A stretch of 64,000 nt of DNA from Vandiemenella viatica (GCA_031002005.1 CM061914.1:196930685-196994684); one strand, 5' to 3'; shown: positions 11,168 through 24,480, numbered from the stretch's first letter. Translations and numbers: made by a program. The notes: a model not told the origin generated them from the letters alone.

Positions 11168-11345
11168 TTGTCATTTCCTTCATCACTGGAGGATGATGGG
11201 TTTACTATCTCAATCCTTTCTTGAATTATTTTCCTAAAAGCATCGGCATTTTTAACTGTCGAAGAATTATTTCTGGCCTTTAAGAACTTCACTAGAATTT
11301 CTTTATTTTTCTGTACTCCCAAAGGCAACAAAGTTCGACATTTAT
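11168..11345 (-). other. Unrecognised coding-like segment
   Basis: The - strand keeps an open, well-composed frame: a KNKEILVKFLKARNN segment, then NADAFRKIIQERIEIV and an acidic/serine end SSSSDEG. The codon and residue composition is unlike the surrounding AT-rich DNA. I do not recognise a family. It could be a host exon or transposon-derived. No convincing splice partner was found. Confidence 0.3.
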
Positions 11346-12614
11346 ATCCCCTTAATTGTCATATATGAAAACTTGGAACATCAGTGGCAGAGCCATAAAC
11401 AACAGAGCAGCATATCTGTACAGAATAACAAAACTTTGTAGGTTGAAAGCGGCTGCAAAGCACTCGTCCATCACTGCTAGGTACAAACCTAAAATCATTC
11501 AAGGCAAAGAGATTTTTAAGTAAAGCCTCAGATCAGACCACCTCATACCCAAGAGTCACACCAAAACTATAACAGTCAGTCTGAACGAACCTTCCATATC
11601 ATATCTTCATGCCTAGCTCTATTATGCAAAAGAAGATGAAAAATACGAACAATGGATTTTTGACAAAGTCTGTGCCAACACAAATTCTAGAACTAAAAAA
11701 ATGCAATAGTGAACTGAATCCACAGTCTGTAAACACTTGTTCCTTAGCCTCCAAGCAGCTTTTCAAACACAAATTATATCAAATTAGCTGTAGACAGCTG
11801 GACAGTGCAAAATAACCAAAGTGTCTCGAGTAATAATACTTCTGAACAGTCAACTTTCTTATTAAGGCTTTATATCTCATTGACATCAGAGGTGTGGAGG
11901 GAATTCAGCCGTATACTCTTGGAGGAACTATACCGACATCTGCCTGTAGTGATTTTGGGAATTTGAACCTGCACCTACCCAAACGACAGACCGTAATGTT
12001 ATTGCATGGAGAATAAAGCGATGCCTCTACCTGTAATGAATGAAGTTCTAAAATAATCTCATTATAGGCAAAAATAACAGCATTGAAGATTTAAGTATGT
12101 CATGTATAGAAAAATATTACAATCTATTGCAACTGTCTCTTCTGACAAATTGGGTGGGATAAGCATTTTGCCATTGGGCAACATTAAGATTAACAAGTGG
12201 GAAATTCTCTCTTTCTTTGCTTCTGGCTTTATGTCATTACAGACAGGTCCAATATATCTTACCTGGCCCATCTTTTTCTCTTACCAAACTGATCAACGAA
12301 AACCACTGAAAGATTGGTAGCAAGTTAAGAAACCTTATTAAAACAATTATGTAGCTCTCTTCACATAAAAATGCTAGGCATATTAGGGTAAAGTGAAATA
12401 TAAATACCACTTCTTCAGTGAAATTCTCAGTTGAGGTATAGCAATAAAACAGAGTTTATACATGAAATGTCATTTTATTGGAACTAGTACACATCATACA
12501 AGTTATGAGAAATATTTAAAACATGAAAAGTAATTAACTGAAGCTAGAATAAAATCCATTTAAAGAATATCTTTGTACATCTCATCACCTCTGATGGAGC
12601 TGGTTTATTTTGAC
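11346..12614. other. Region 3' of RPB9, no genes recognised
   Basis: Mostly unique-looking AT-rich DNA. The short frames around 12060-12320 on both strands show no family signature. The part near 12440-12614 is the likely RPB9 3' UTR. Confidence 0.4.
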
Positions 12615-15600
12615 TTATTCAGTCCACCTGTGAGTACAGTGGGCGTTAGTACATACGTAGTACAGCCTCATCTCTTCCTGAAATCACAATAAAAAATAAT
12701 CTAATCTTTTTTGGTTACATCATTAACACATGGTAAGGAAAATAAACCCAAAACTCACGGCAGGCGTGCTGCGACGAACACAGCAGTAATATTTTGGTCT
12801 AAAACCTTGAGTGTGCAGAGGGAGACAGGCCACGTGCACTTCAACACCTACTGCATGATTAATTTCAATTTTAAAAGGCTACCCACAACACTTTCACAAA
12901 CTTGGGGAATTAAGTAGTTTTTGGAGAGCCATGCATTCCTCCCTTAAAATGTCCCATCTCTCTCTGTACTAACAAGATTTCAAACCAACGTTTTGTACAA
13001 TTGTGTTTGCTTGGTGCCTTAAACTATGTCGATTGAAGGGTTTATTTTCTCTATCCTTTCTTATTTACAGTTCCAGTATCATTTTGGTCACTACTAGCTG
13101 TTACCTGCAACACGGTTCACGTGGACTAGTATTGTATGGACCACTCCCTTAAAGCTATGATTTGGGCAACTATAAATGCTTCAAAAGCTTTGCCTTAAAC
13201 CACAGAAATATGAGAAAACCAACAGCAAGTTAATTACAGGTGTTCCCTCGTGATATTTCGGCAATCAGATTTTCTGTCACTATCTTCTGGATCAACGGCT
13301 CAGAACATTACATTAATACTCAACAAGTTTATTAGTTTGGTTTTCTGAACTTATGTAACAGGAACACACACATGAATGACAAAAATGACTTTGCGAGCAC
13401 GTAACCTCAGCATGTAGCAGAAGTCCTCGGATACATGCGAATCCCGGAGGAAATGGGGAGATGGATAGGACTGAAGTAAGGGAGGTACTCAAAATATACC
13501 CCAAGTGAAAGAAAGATAAATATATTTAAAGTACACATAGATATAAAGGGAAATCACAACATGTGTATAAGCTACATCACAATAAGGCACAAGTTATAAT
13601 GTGTGAAGATATAGGCTCACCTGTAATAAAAAAAAAAAATCTGTGCAACTTTCTATGAAACTACAGAACAAAGTTGTACATACCTCAGCTCTCCTTGTCT
13701 GTGCTTGGAAAAAGACTGCTTCCCTGTGATTGCACTTAGGACACGGATGTTCTTCTGTACGAGGTAAAGTAGGATCCGAAATAACGTCCGAGACAATATG
13801 TGTTAGTTCACTGCAAACGGCAAGAACAAAGACCTATTTAAATTTGAAGAATTTTATACGAAACATATAATTCTTTGTAGAGAATGGTCACAAAAAATAT
13901 GGAAAATTTTGTGTATTATACATTTATTTAATCAACAATAACATCACAATCTATGCACCAGAAGAGACCAACCTCTTATGTTGTCAATAAAATCCATGAA
14001 CACATTGTAAGCGGGAAAGGCTGATACCGGGGTTGTAGTATCAGGTTTAGGCACCTTATCTGAACGTTGACTCGAAGAAAGTTCTCTGAATTTACATCTA
14101 TAACTTTAAATGACCATGTGTTAGCCTGGATACCTCAACTGTAAAGTTTATCGGCCGCCACAAAGCTTATTTGAACCAAAAGCTGAGGAAAGGTTTCTTT
14201 TTATAAAAGCATGTCAAAATTCAATTTTATGAAAAATTAGCAGTTTATTCAATAGTCACATTTTGAAAATTTGCATTTACAGTTGAGTAGGGGATCGAAC
14301 TAAACGTTTCCAAAAGATTGTAGATTATGAAGAGGGAGACATTTACCGACTTAACCCCATTTGACAATAGTAGTTATTAATTCAAGGCTTTGGTAAGAAA
14401 AATCTTCATGGCTGACACGCTTTAGTACCATGGTTCAACTGTTTCCGGCAAAAACCCTGGGCACACGAAACATACCAGCGCAGGTTCACTATGCACAACG
14501 TTCCCAGGTTACAGACGCCGACCTCACTACCATGTCACCCTTTATACCCCCATCCGTTTGATCTATGTGTATGGAAGCTTTCCAAAAATACTGTGAAAAG
14601 GTGTAATTATAGAGTGTGTTTTAAAATTAACTGTGTGTAGCCTGGTCTTCAAGGTTTATAAAAAGTGTATAATGAAAATTCTCAAATGATTAGCTTTCTT
14701 GTAAATGAATTTAGTTTACAGGCATGTTGGTAAAAAGTTTCTGAAAATAAATTGGTGAACCCCCCAAAATCTAACTTATTTATGCAACTTTTTAGGCGAC
14801 CCTGCTGAATTACAAATTATCCTGATAAAATTTTGTATATATTCTACGTTAATTCCCGATTCCAGAAGTGTAAATTTTATTAAGATCAGTGGTGTAATAG
14901 TAAAGTTATGAATCTGACAAAATTTGGGTTTAAAACTGTTTAGCAGACACTTGGTTTCTAGTTCATAATTATTAAAGTGCTACTAATATCGAAAAAGTGT
15001 TATTAGCTGAATTTTTCTCTTATTTCGTTACATGTTTTAAAAGTTGTTTTATTCACGGAAGTGGTTTAGATTACTCACAAATAAATTTTGAATACTACCA
15101 TGTTGTGATTAGTGACGAAATTAAAATTTATTTAACATCTGTTCTACCGCACCGAGTGGAATGTTTTGAAATTTTGATATGTTGTACTAGATTTTTCGTT
15201 CTATCAGGAAATCTACTTTTTAGTTTGGGAGATTATTGAAAACCTATGATTAAAAATGTTGAAAGTGTGCTCAATGAAGTGTTTAAAATTTTATTTACTT
15301 TAGTTTCTACTGCCTGAAACTACGGAATATTAGTGAATTGAGCTTTCTTTCTGATTATTATTAATATTATAAAATTACCTTACTGCATCGAAAAGTGTTA
15401 AAAATTAGTGAAATTATCACGTAACAAATATCTATTGTTTACAAGTTAGATAATAATGGATAACACTATTCCAGGTTAGTTTAAAGATTCTTTATTATTA
15501 TAAAATGTTTATTTAGAGCTTATATTGTGTGTTAAGTGGCTTTACTGTTTCAAAATCGGCTTATACATTGAGTTACTTTACCCAAATTCTAAAGTGCTTA

Positions 15601-16141
15601 CAACATTTCCCCCCCCCCCCCCCCCCCACACACACACATACACAAATTACGTGCAGATAGTATGAAATTCCTTAAATTTATTTATCGACCAAGTGCCATA
15701 AAACTATTTACACCCCTGCTATTGGACTGAGTAAACAGTTATACAAGTTACAGTATGAAACCAAGCACAACACTACTGATTCACTAGCTGCAACATGCTG
15801 CCCCCGAAAGTCAGACATACAGTGAGTGATTGTCCAACATGTGTGTGAAGTGAAAATTTTGTGGTCTTCCTTAATTCAGCTAATCAAGTAACACCTTTAT
15901 GCAATATCTTGATATAAAGCTCTTAATTCCTTGTATTTAATTTTCAATTCAACTGTAAGTGACGTATCTGCTGTACCCCAAATAAAAAATAAATAAACTA
16001 ACAGTCAAAAGATGCAGTTCTGTGAGCATTTTTAACAGCATAAATGAAAACAATATTTCACACTTACTCAATTTCGTGCATAATTTTGTTGACGTAAATG
16101 CAGTTACTGTCGGCCACCTGCTTGTAGTCACAATTTCGACA
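12615..16141 (-). CDS. RPB9: RNA polymerase II subunit RPB9 (POLR2I), exons 2 to last
   Basis: Three - exons are visible: 16141-16068, 13810-13684 and 12677-12615 (stop TAA). Splice sites are consensus (ccag/GTAAGT, gcag/GTATGT, ttcag) and phases join (2, then 0). The joined frame shows CRNCDYKQ, the second Cys pair of zinc ribbon 1. Next come [10 protein letters not shown] and ELTHIVSDV, then zinc ribbon 2 with CPKC...CTNAHC, ending HRWTE. These are diagnostic of RPB9, the small Pol II subunit at the jaw that supports fidelity and TFIIS-stimulated cleavage. Exon 1, with the first Cys pair and start codon, is not seen between 16141 and 16621 and may lie in the N gap or beyond. Visible length is about 86 codons, against roughly 125 for the full protein. 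Confidence 0.93.
12678..13683 (-). other. RPB9 intron
   Basis: AT-rich intron between the last two RPB9 exons. No transposon signature was recognised. Confidence 0.6.
13811..16067 (-). other. RPB9 intron with a C/CA tract
   Basis: AT-rich intron. A run of 19 C (15609-15627) is followed by CACACACACA. Nothing coding was recognised. Confidence 0.6.
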
Positions 16142-16621
16142 CTGGAAAAAAAAGGAAATCATATTTGGAACCAGGTTTTACACAAAAATATTTGTTGGAT
16201 ACAGACACAAAATTAGCATCATGGTCTACTAAATATGATAACTAAAAAGGCCTTTACATAGCAAAAGAAATTGCAAAATAAATTTCCTTGTATTGCCTAT
16301 ATAACACAGCAGAAAGACTGGTCCCAGAAGCTCCTTTCCGTCATAAATATTATTATTAGCTGCACATACTGTGTGCGCAGCAGATAAACAACCATACTGA
16401 TCTCCATTAGCTTTGTTACTATCAAGTTCATTTTTCTAAAGAAACTTCCTACCAAATAACAATAACAATACCTATTCACATGCGACATACTCCTAGTACA
16501 TGTTAAGCTACATTTACATCTGGCACAAATTCAGAATGTGTATCAGAATCTGTATTGGAGCTTGTGCCGGCACATGTTTAGATACTTGTCTGAGGCCTTC
16601 ATTGACTCGCATGAGCATGAA

Positions 16622-17621
16622 NNNNNNNNNNNNNNNNNNNNNNNNNNNNNNNNNNNNNNNNNNNNNNNNNNNNNNNNNNNNNNNNNNNNNNNNNNNNNNN
16701 NNNNNNNNNNNNNNNNNNNNNNNNNNNNNNNNNNNNNNNNNNNNNNNNNNNNNNNNNNNNNNNNNNNNNNNNNNNNNNNNNNNNNNNNNNNNNNNNNNNN
16801 NNNNNNNNNNNNNNNNNNNNNNNNNNNNNNNNNNNNNNNNNNNNNNNNNNNNNNNNNNNNNNNNNNNNNNNNNNNNNNNNNNNNNNNNNNNNNNNNNNNN
16901 NNNNNNNNNNNNNNNNNNNNNNNNNNNNNNNNNNNNNNNNNNNNNNNNNNNNNNNNNNNNNNNNNNNNNNNNNNNNNNNNNNNNNNNNNNNNNNNNNNNN
17001 NNNNNNNNNNNNNNNNNNNNNNNNNNNNNNNNNNNNNNNNNNNNNNNNNNNNNNNNNNNNNNNNNNNNNNNNNNNNNNNNNNNNNNNNNNNNNNNNNNNN
17101 NNNNNNNNNNNNNNNNNNNNNNNNNNNNNNNNNNNNNNNNNNNNNNNNNNNNNNNNNNNNNNNNNNNNNNNNNNNNNNNNNNNNNNNNNNNNNNNNNNNN
17201 NNNNNNNNNNNNNNNNNNNNNNNNNNNNNNNNNNNNNNNNNNNNNNNNNNNNNNNNNNNNNNNNNNNNNNNNNNNNNNNNNNNNNNNNNNNNNNNNNNNN
17301 NNNNNNNNNNNNNNNNNNNNNNNNNNNNNNNNNNNNNNNNNNNNNNNNNNNNNNNNNNNNNNNNNNNNNNNNNNNNNNNNNNNNNNNNNNNNNNNNNNNN
17401 NNNNNNNNNNNNNNNNNNNNNNNNNNNNNNNNNNNNNNNNNNNNNNNNNNNNNNNNNNNNNNNNNNNNNNNNNNNNNNNNNNNNNNNNNNNNNNNNNNNN
17501 NNNNNNNNNNNNNNNNNNNNNNNNNNNNNNNNNNNNNNNNNNNNNNNNNNNNNNNNNNNNNNNNNNNNNNNNNNNNNNNNNNNNNNNNNNNNNNNNNNNN
17601 NNNNNNNNNNNNNNNNNNNNN
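16622..17621. other. Assembly gap, exactly 1000 N
   Basis: A round number of Ns, so probably a scaffold gap of nominal size. Order and distance of the two sides depend on scaffolding. Long apparent frames across it are artefacts of N. Confidence 0.98.
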
Positions 17622-17777
17622 TGGTTTTATGGACAAATTCTGAGTGTACAACTGCTTTGATGTCAAAAAACACATATCAACTTTGTCTTAACATTTCATT
17701 TCACCTGACGAGCTTTTTTTGCACGAGGTGAGCCAGTTGACATCCATTCACTTGATTGTTTCCTTTCTGGGTTGTAC

Positions 17778-19938
17778 CAGTGGCGGCCGAAGTGTTTTGC
17801 TCAGGTAGTGACAACAATAAAATATTTCCAGTGCGGATTCAGAGCTTTGGTTAGAGAGGGGGGGGGGGGAGAGGAACTAGGATTTGGTTTGGAAAAAAAA
17901 GTTCCCAAAATCCACGTCGTGGGGGGTGACGTTGGTGCTTTTGGGGGGCTTCAGCCCTCTAGACCCCCCCTCCCCTGGATCCGCCACTGAATGTTTTGGC
18001 GGTTTACTGATCAACATTGAGTTGAAACATGCCTGGAAAAACAGCTCAGATTAAGAATCTGGCAATATAAAAATTTGTAACATGTGAAAGTCTCATTGCC
18101 GGCAGTTACTGCCGGATTAAAGAAATTATTTTGAAATTAATCAATGATAAATGTTTTAAAATTGACCTAACGGTAAACATTTGGTGATTAGCCAAAAACC
18201 GACAAGTTGATATACAAGCAGTGCTGGATTACCCAATAGGCAGGACTTCGCACGACTGGGCAGTAGACTGGAGCCCCTTATTTTTGAAGGCCCCTGATAG
18301 TTCACTTTTTTCACTAAATAAAAATAATAAAAAATAAAATCATCCAGAATAAAACAATTAAAATAATATGAAAAGCATGGAAATTAATTTTTTTGTTTCA
18401 TTGTAGCGTACAATAAATAAAAGTAATTTTCAAAATATGATAAAACGTAAAATTCGTTTGTCAATTGAAAAAATAATTATTATAAATTCTATTAGTCATC
18501 TACAAAACCATTTCTTTGTACTTATAAACACAGATAATTATTTTCAAAAACAGAGGAATTCAAAATTTTTTAGTGCCTAGGGCCCCATACTTTCTTATCC
18601 AGCACTGCCTTCGATAACCACGATGACAGTGGAACACATTTCACCTGAGAATCGTTTCCTGTTACGTGCATTCATAAACTTATGGAATTCTCCTTCAGAG
18701 ATGCTAAGAAAAAACAATATTGCCTGCTCGCATTGACAAAGCTTCTAGGGCAGCGTATCCAAACCTTTTTCAACGCGAGGACCAGTAAATTTTCAAAAAT
18801 AATGCTGTAGGCCACTAACTCACACAGGCCTTTTTTTTTTTTCTCTCTCTCTCTCTCTCCTTTTCGTTTCAGCCGACTATGGACGACGATTGCGCAATAT
18901 CATTTTCCTCTTCTGAGTTTCCTTCCTCCGTCGCCAGTCACCTCCGCAATTTTTCCTCTGTCTTTTTTAATGTCTTCCACCCTGGGCCTAATTTCATTTT
19001 GTTGTTATTAAAATGTACCATTATAACATAATAAATCTCAAACCATGTTTTGATTCCTATGAAAACGCAGATATAAAACTGTATGTGAACTATTAAAAGT
19101 TAATTACATGTTAATCAGACCAAACCAGATAAATAATAATGTTACTACAGAATGGGCGCTACACTATACCACCGGCCTACATACATAAACCAAAATAAAA
19201 GACGCTAGACCGTATGCCTTTTGTTTTTATTTACTTCATCACTCGCGTTACCAATCTTATCAACTACTGCAGTTCCTCATACCCATTTAAAACCCTTAGT
19301 AAACCGTCATTTACTTATTCTCTAGACGCCACATGGAAGTAAACAGACTGTTGTAGAAACAATGCTGTTCTATCTCATCCTGGAAATGCCACATTTTTGC
19401 CAGGCCATTGAAATATTAAAGACTTTTAACTGTTGGGCATACAGCCTTATACAGTACGAATATGGTACCAGAATTTATGATATTATGCCTGTGGAACTCC
19501 TGAACTATGTTCGCGGACCACCAGTAATCAGCGAACAGGCTGAAGCACTGTTCCAATTGATATTTAGTTGAATGCTACAAAAATGGCAGCTGCTGCACTC
19601 TGCCGGCAGTATTACTAACTTCATCGAGCTGCAGCGTGTGACAGAACGAAGTTGTCTCCATTCCCCATTAACAAAGCGAACCCCCGACCTTGAATATTTC
19701 CACGGAAATGCTAGAGCGCATGCGCGATCTGTGCCAACCAAGATTTGTCACCATGACAGAGAAACAGTTCACTGATGTGGCCAACAGATGGAGTTCATTA
19801 CTTTCCCTAGCTGTAGAGTAGAGAATGCCGCATTTATAAATATTTATTTTTCTTTCACGGCATTTATTTTTTAATTTATTTATTCATGATTAGAGGTAGT
19901 GACATGTCACAGTGGCACTACGTCTAGAGCCGCCACTG
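17778..19938. mobile_element. Probable hAT-superfamily element, non-coding
   Basis: The left end reads CAGTGGCGGCC and the right end GCCGCCACTG, a 10-bp inverted terminus of hAT type (CAGTG...CACTG). Flanking octamers are GGTTGTAC (17770-17777) and GATTGTAC (19939-19946), 7/8 identical, as expected for the 8-bp hAT duplication. No hAT transposase (BED finger or hAT dimerisation motif) was recognised inside. A second GATCCGCCACTG at 17978-17989 could be the end of a shorter nested MITE. Another MITE sits at 18219-18607. Confidence 0.5.
18219..18607. mobile_element. hAT-like MITE, 389 bp
   Basis: It begins CAGTGCTGGATTA and ends TTATCCAGCACTG, inverted termini with one gap. The interior is AT-rich with GGCCCC-type subterminal blocks (GAGCCCCTTATTTTTGAAGGCCCC and GCCTAGGGCCCC). 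The flanking octamers (TATACAAG and CCTTCGAT) do not match, so the copy is old or rearranged. Confidence 0.55.
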
Positions 19939-19954
19939 GATTGTACCCTTAGCA

Positions 19955-20460
19955 TCATGACCCGTCAACTGTGATGATTTTGTTGAAAAAAATTGGGTCG
20001 TCTTTAAATGGGTCCTTCATTTCACAACAAGCTTGAACGTGACGATCCCTTTGATCTCTGGTGAAAAGTCTAGAGATGCGCTTTGCTGCCACACTCCGCA
20101 TCCCCACATCAACGATCAAAATGCACTGAATTGAGCTCCAGGATAACCCAGACAAGTCCTCGAGTTGGTCGATTGTCCTGCGTCGATCTTCATTGATGAG
20201 ATTGATTTTACCGATGCTGTACTCTCTTCAAGCCGCTGAAGGGTGATCGGAACAGGGCTGATCTTCAATAGCCATTTCTCCCTTTTCAAACTGAGAAAAC
20301 CATTTGTACACTTGAATTTTACTAAGAGCATATTCTTTGTAAGCTGTTTGCATCATCACAACAGTTTCCACTGCGTTCTTGCTGAGTAAAAAACAAAACT
20401 TCACAGGCGCAAGTTGTTTGTAAGACTCAGCTATCTTTTCATGTCACGTCAACACTGTAC
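19955..20460 (-). pseudogene. mariner transposase, N-terminal half, decayed
   Basis: On -, the second helix-turn-helix and linker are readable: KIQVYKWFSQFEKGE, then GLSWSSIQCILIVDVGMRSVAAK, which corresponds to the family's 'LS..TVQ.I...DLGMR.VSA.', and IITVDGS near the first catalytic Asp ('IITGDE.W'). The frame shifts at about 20270. The sequence ends where catalysis should begin, so it is a truncated relic. Confidence 0.7.
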
Positions 20461-20619
20461 ACACCAAGAACTGCCAGAGAAACCATGGTAGTCGCTGTCG
20501 GGTGACACCGCTTGGCAGAATGACACAGCAGAGGTCCTCCGACAGTCCTCTGGCAGCACAATCTGGCACTACTAGTACACGATGCGCAGCATTAGGATTC
20601 CAGTTATTTTTAGCCCCCC

Positions 20620-21049
20620 CCCCCTTTTACATCTACTTGTGCAAGGAAACACTTTTTTTTAGAAAAATGTCAGTTTAGAAAGAATAACTTCCTTTAAACA
20701 CTTATGTTTTCCTCAATCATACATCACTTTTGGCTTTCACTTAGAAAGTGTCTAACTAGGGAAATCTAGTTCAGAAATGTTTATTGGCCAATAGGAGATG
20801 TTCCAGTGCAGTTACAAAGAATGATTTGTGGACAGACTTTGTTCAAATGAGTAACATTTAAAATAAAACAAAGGTGATTTATTGGTATTTAATAAACATC
20901 TGTCAGAATAAAGGTACAAATAATATGGTATATAATTAAATACAGCTGCAGATGTTTCTTCCTAAAAATATTGTTTGCTACAGTATTGGACTTGACACCT
21001 GATTCATGTGCCACAAGCAAGAATGTTCTATTTTTTTGTGCTGTCATAA
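20620..21049. other. AT-rich stretch, nothing recognised
   Basis: Contains short C and T runs but no coding or repeat signal. Confidence 0.4.
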
Positions 21050-24000
21050 GTCTTTCAACTGGTTTAATGAAATCCCCTACATCTACCTATCTTGTGATAA
21101 GCTTTTCATCTCAACATTACCCTTAAAACTAACATCCTCAATTATCTGCTTCATATATTCTAATCTTTATCAACCTCTAAAGTTCTTTCCTTCAACTATT
21201 CCCTCAACTAACAAATTAATAAATCCCACACATCTTATAATATGACCCCCCCCTTTTTCCTGTCTCATCTTTCCCTGAGATTCTTCCACAAAGTAATTCC
21301 AAAACATGCCCATTTCGTATTTTATCAGTCCACTTAATTTTCAACACCATCCTACAGCACCACATTTCAAATGGTTCGTTTGCATCTTTCTGGCATTGCT
21401 AAAGTCAATACTTCACTAACACAAAGTGCCATGCTCCATAAATACAGTATAAAAAAGTTCTTTTAGTGTTAAATCAATACTTGAAATGAAGAGCCTTCTT
21501 GCAAAAGAAAGGCTCTTCATTTCATTCTGCTAGTGCTATTCTGATTTAACATCATTCCTGATTCAACCATCAGTTGTAATTTTACTTCCCAAGAGCAGAA
21601 TTCAGTTACTTCTTCTATTGCACCTATTTTTATATTAATCTACTGTTACTGCTATCATTTCTGCTACACTTCATCACTTTTGTTTTGCTTTACATTTAGT
21701 CCAAATTCTTTCCTCAGTATTTTGTTTATGCCATTCAGTAATTTCTCAATATCCTCACTCTGTACTGTTAACAGGATAACGTCATTAGCAAACTGAAGCA
21801 TGGTGATTGTTTTTCCTTGAACACTTACGGCACACTCAAATTTTGCTTCTACTTCATTTATTGCTTCCTCTATATAGAGGTTGGATATTAGTGGGGATAG
21901 ATTATAACCTTGTCTAACAACCCTTTTTACTGATTCAGATCTCTTATGATTCTCTACTTTTTTTAAAAGCCTTCTTATATAGATTGTAAATTTTTCCTAT
22001 ATCTAACATTTTAGAACTAAATTCTTTAAAAAGTTTAACATCTTGTCCCACTTCACATTATAAAAAGCTTTTTTCTAAATTAAAAAAATCCATCAAAGTA
22101 TCCTAGTTTTTCTTGATCTGCCCATCAAGTATTAAAGTGAGAATTCTTTCACCTGTATCCTTGTTTTTCCTAAAACTAAACTGATTTTCACCTACCATCT
22201 TTCTACTGTCCTTTCTGTTCTTCTGTATAGTATCCAAGTAATTTTGAAGTATGTGATGTTAGATTTACAATGTGATAATTGTAATATTTTTTAGCTAGTG
22301 CTTTCTTCAGAAATGTGAGGATGATACTTTTATTAAAATCAGTTGAAGTACATTCTACTTGGTAATATTTTGTATTCCTTCTTCTAGAGGTTTAGATGTG
22401 TGGCAAGAATCTCATCTGCCTTGTTTTAGTTCAAATTTTTCATCGCTCTATCAAATTCTGATCTTAAAACACGATCTCGTAAATCATCAATGTTGACATT
22501 GTCTTCTCTTTTCAAATCATCCCCATTATTTCGTTTCTCTTTGTACTCCTTCCATCAGTTAGCTCTAACTTCTGAGCTTAAAAGAAGTTTCCCGTTAGCA
22601 CTGATAACAGTTTTACATCTTTTCTTCATTTGTCCAAAATTCTGTTTTTCTGAATGAAGGCTTTCCCGGCATGTAACCAAAATATAATCTGCACGGGTTC
22701 GCTGCCGGACTGTGTTGATGAAAGACGAGCTTTCAGTGGCATACTCTGCCTCCATCTCCAGATCTGATGCTCATACTGTGACAACCAGAGCTATACTGCC
22801 ATCCTCTGGTGCCAACGTGTCTTATATATAAACATACATTATATTCCTGATTTTACATAGTCTATTAACTTGTTACCTAAAGTAGGCCCTTAGTTTGTAC
22901 ATTTTTTTTAAATTTACTTTCTTAAAAAAATAGATCTGGATAATTATTCTAAAGGATTTAACGGATCTTAAGTATTCTACCAATTAATCTACCATCTACA
23001 CTTACATTTTTTTATTTTTTGTTTACCGTATATAGCCTAGCTCTCCTAACCCTCCCCTCCGTATGTAATCTAGCACTCCTACCCCTCCTCTCCAAACCCG
23101 CTTGGCTCTTCCCACCCATATCGAGTTCATAACCCTGGAAGGCCGATCCGACCGTGAGCCGGTTATTATGGTTTATCCTCTCCTACAGATCACATCTGCT
23201 GACCTCAGTTACTTTTCTATTTCTGTTGCAGCCACTTTTGTTTTCTCAGCTGTCTTCCCAATCCACCCTGAGCATTTCTGTACTTTCTCCTCTCATCCAT
23301 CAACTCCAAAATTTCTTCTGTGATCCAAGGTTTTTGGGCAGCAACTTTCCTAATGCCTAATGTTTCTTTATCAGCTTTGATTATCTCTCTCTTCATTCCA
23401 TTCTTCTTCTGTCAGATTCCTTTCACTTTCTTAGACCCACAACTACAATCTCTGCAAATTTTTCTCTCGTGTGAGCTTCCTTCAATTTGTTCACTTCAGT
23501 TCAGTTTTGCAATACAGTACTTCTTTATCTCTTGAATTTGGCCCACACTTCACAACTATAAAATTGTGGTCAGAGTCTATATCAACTCCTGAGTATGCTT
23601 TACAATGTAGAACTTTGTTTCTGAATCTCCCTTTTACAATGATGTAATCTAGCTGACATCTACCAGTATCCCCTATGACGTTTCCATGTGTATATCCTTT
23701 GTGCATGATTCTTAGGTAGTGTGTTTGCTATAAACAGTTCATATTTTTTTTTAAATCTAACAACCTGCTTCCTTGTTCATTTCTTTCTCCCAGACCAAAA
23801 CTTCCAACAAAGAAAAGAAAAATAGTGGAATACTGTAGGCATTCCAATTACCTATAATTATCAGACTTTCCTCCCACTTCACATATTTGATTAATTCTTC
23901 AATTTCATTGCATATTTTCTCTATTTCTTCATCTTCTTGTGACATTGGCCTATACACTTGTATTAACATGGTTTGTGGAAGCTTAATTTCTATCCTCATC

Positions 24001-24480
24001 AAAATAGTTCTGTCACTAAACTGTTCATAACAACTCACCCAATTCCCTACTCTCTTGTTCTTACACCAGTTACTTCACTAACAGCTTGTGTGTATCCTTT
24101 GACCTAATCTTACCGGCATGCAACCTCATCTATCTTATGTTATCCCATGTCCCTTCCTAAGTATTTTAATCTATCTGTCCTATTCAGACTTCTAACATTC
24201 CATGCTCCTACTTCTTAAATGTTTTTGTCCACTCTAATGACTCCTCCCTGCGCAGTCCCCACTCGGAGATCCAACTGCGTATCTAGCTTATCTCCAAGAA
24301 TTAAGCCATCATTCAAAATGTATTTTGAGACAATTATACAGCTTTGGGAAACCTTTTGGATCTTTAAGGCAATGTCTTCCTATTGCCTTCTATAACCCCA
24401 TGCTGTTGATCATTTCTGAGCCATCAATTTTTAGGGGCCATTCCTAACCCCAAGGGCAAGAGGGTGCCCTGGACTACTTC
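21050..24480 (-). mobile_element. RTE-like LINE, copy A, decayed
   Basis: The - strand carries pieces of an endonuclease/reverse transcriptase ORF. The endonuclease part (about 24040-23490) includes IQVYRP, IIIGNWNAYS (for GDWNA) and GVDIDSDHNFIVVK, the SDH catalytic block. The RT part (about 22500-21700) includes NIDDLRDRV, GLLDKVIIYPH and an LQFANDVILL-like core, in which the FADD aspartate is changed. The layout resembles RTE-type elements often annotated as craniofacial development protein 2-like. Many stops and frameshifts are present. The same family (copy B) forms the outer shell of the nest at 31090-46250. Confidence 0.7.
22640..22800 (-). repeat. Penelope-type terminal repeat inside the RTE LINE
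   Basis: TGAAGGCTTTCCCGGCATG, GGTTCGCTGCCGGACTGTGTTGATGAAAGACGAGCTTTCAGTGGC recurs in diverged form at about 59890-60050 (CTCTCCCGGTGTGG, GGTTCTCTGCCGGATAGTATTATCGAAAGACAAGCTTTCGGTGGC). It interrupts the RTE LINE, so it is probably a short PLE terminal-repeat insertion. Confidence 0.45.

Noticed and set aside
16500..17731. Long open frames on both strands across 16500-17731
   Set aside because: They consist almost only of N; no coding evidence.
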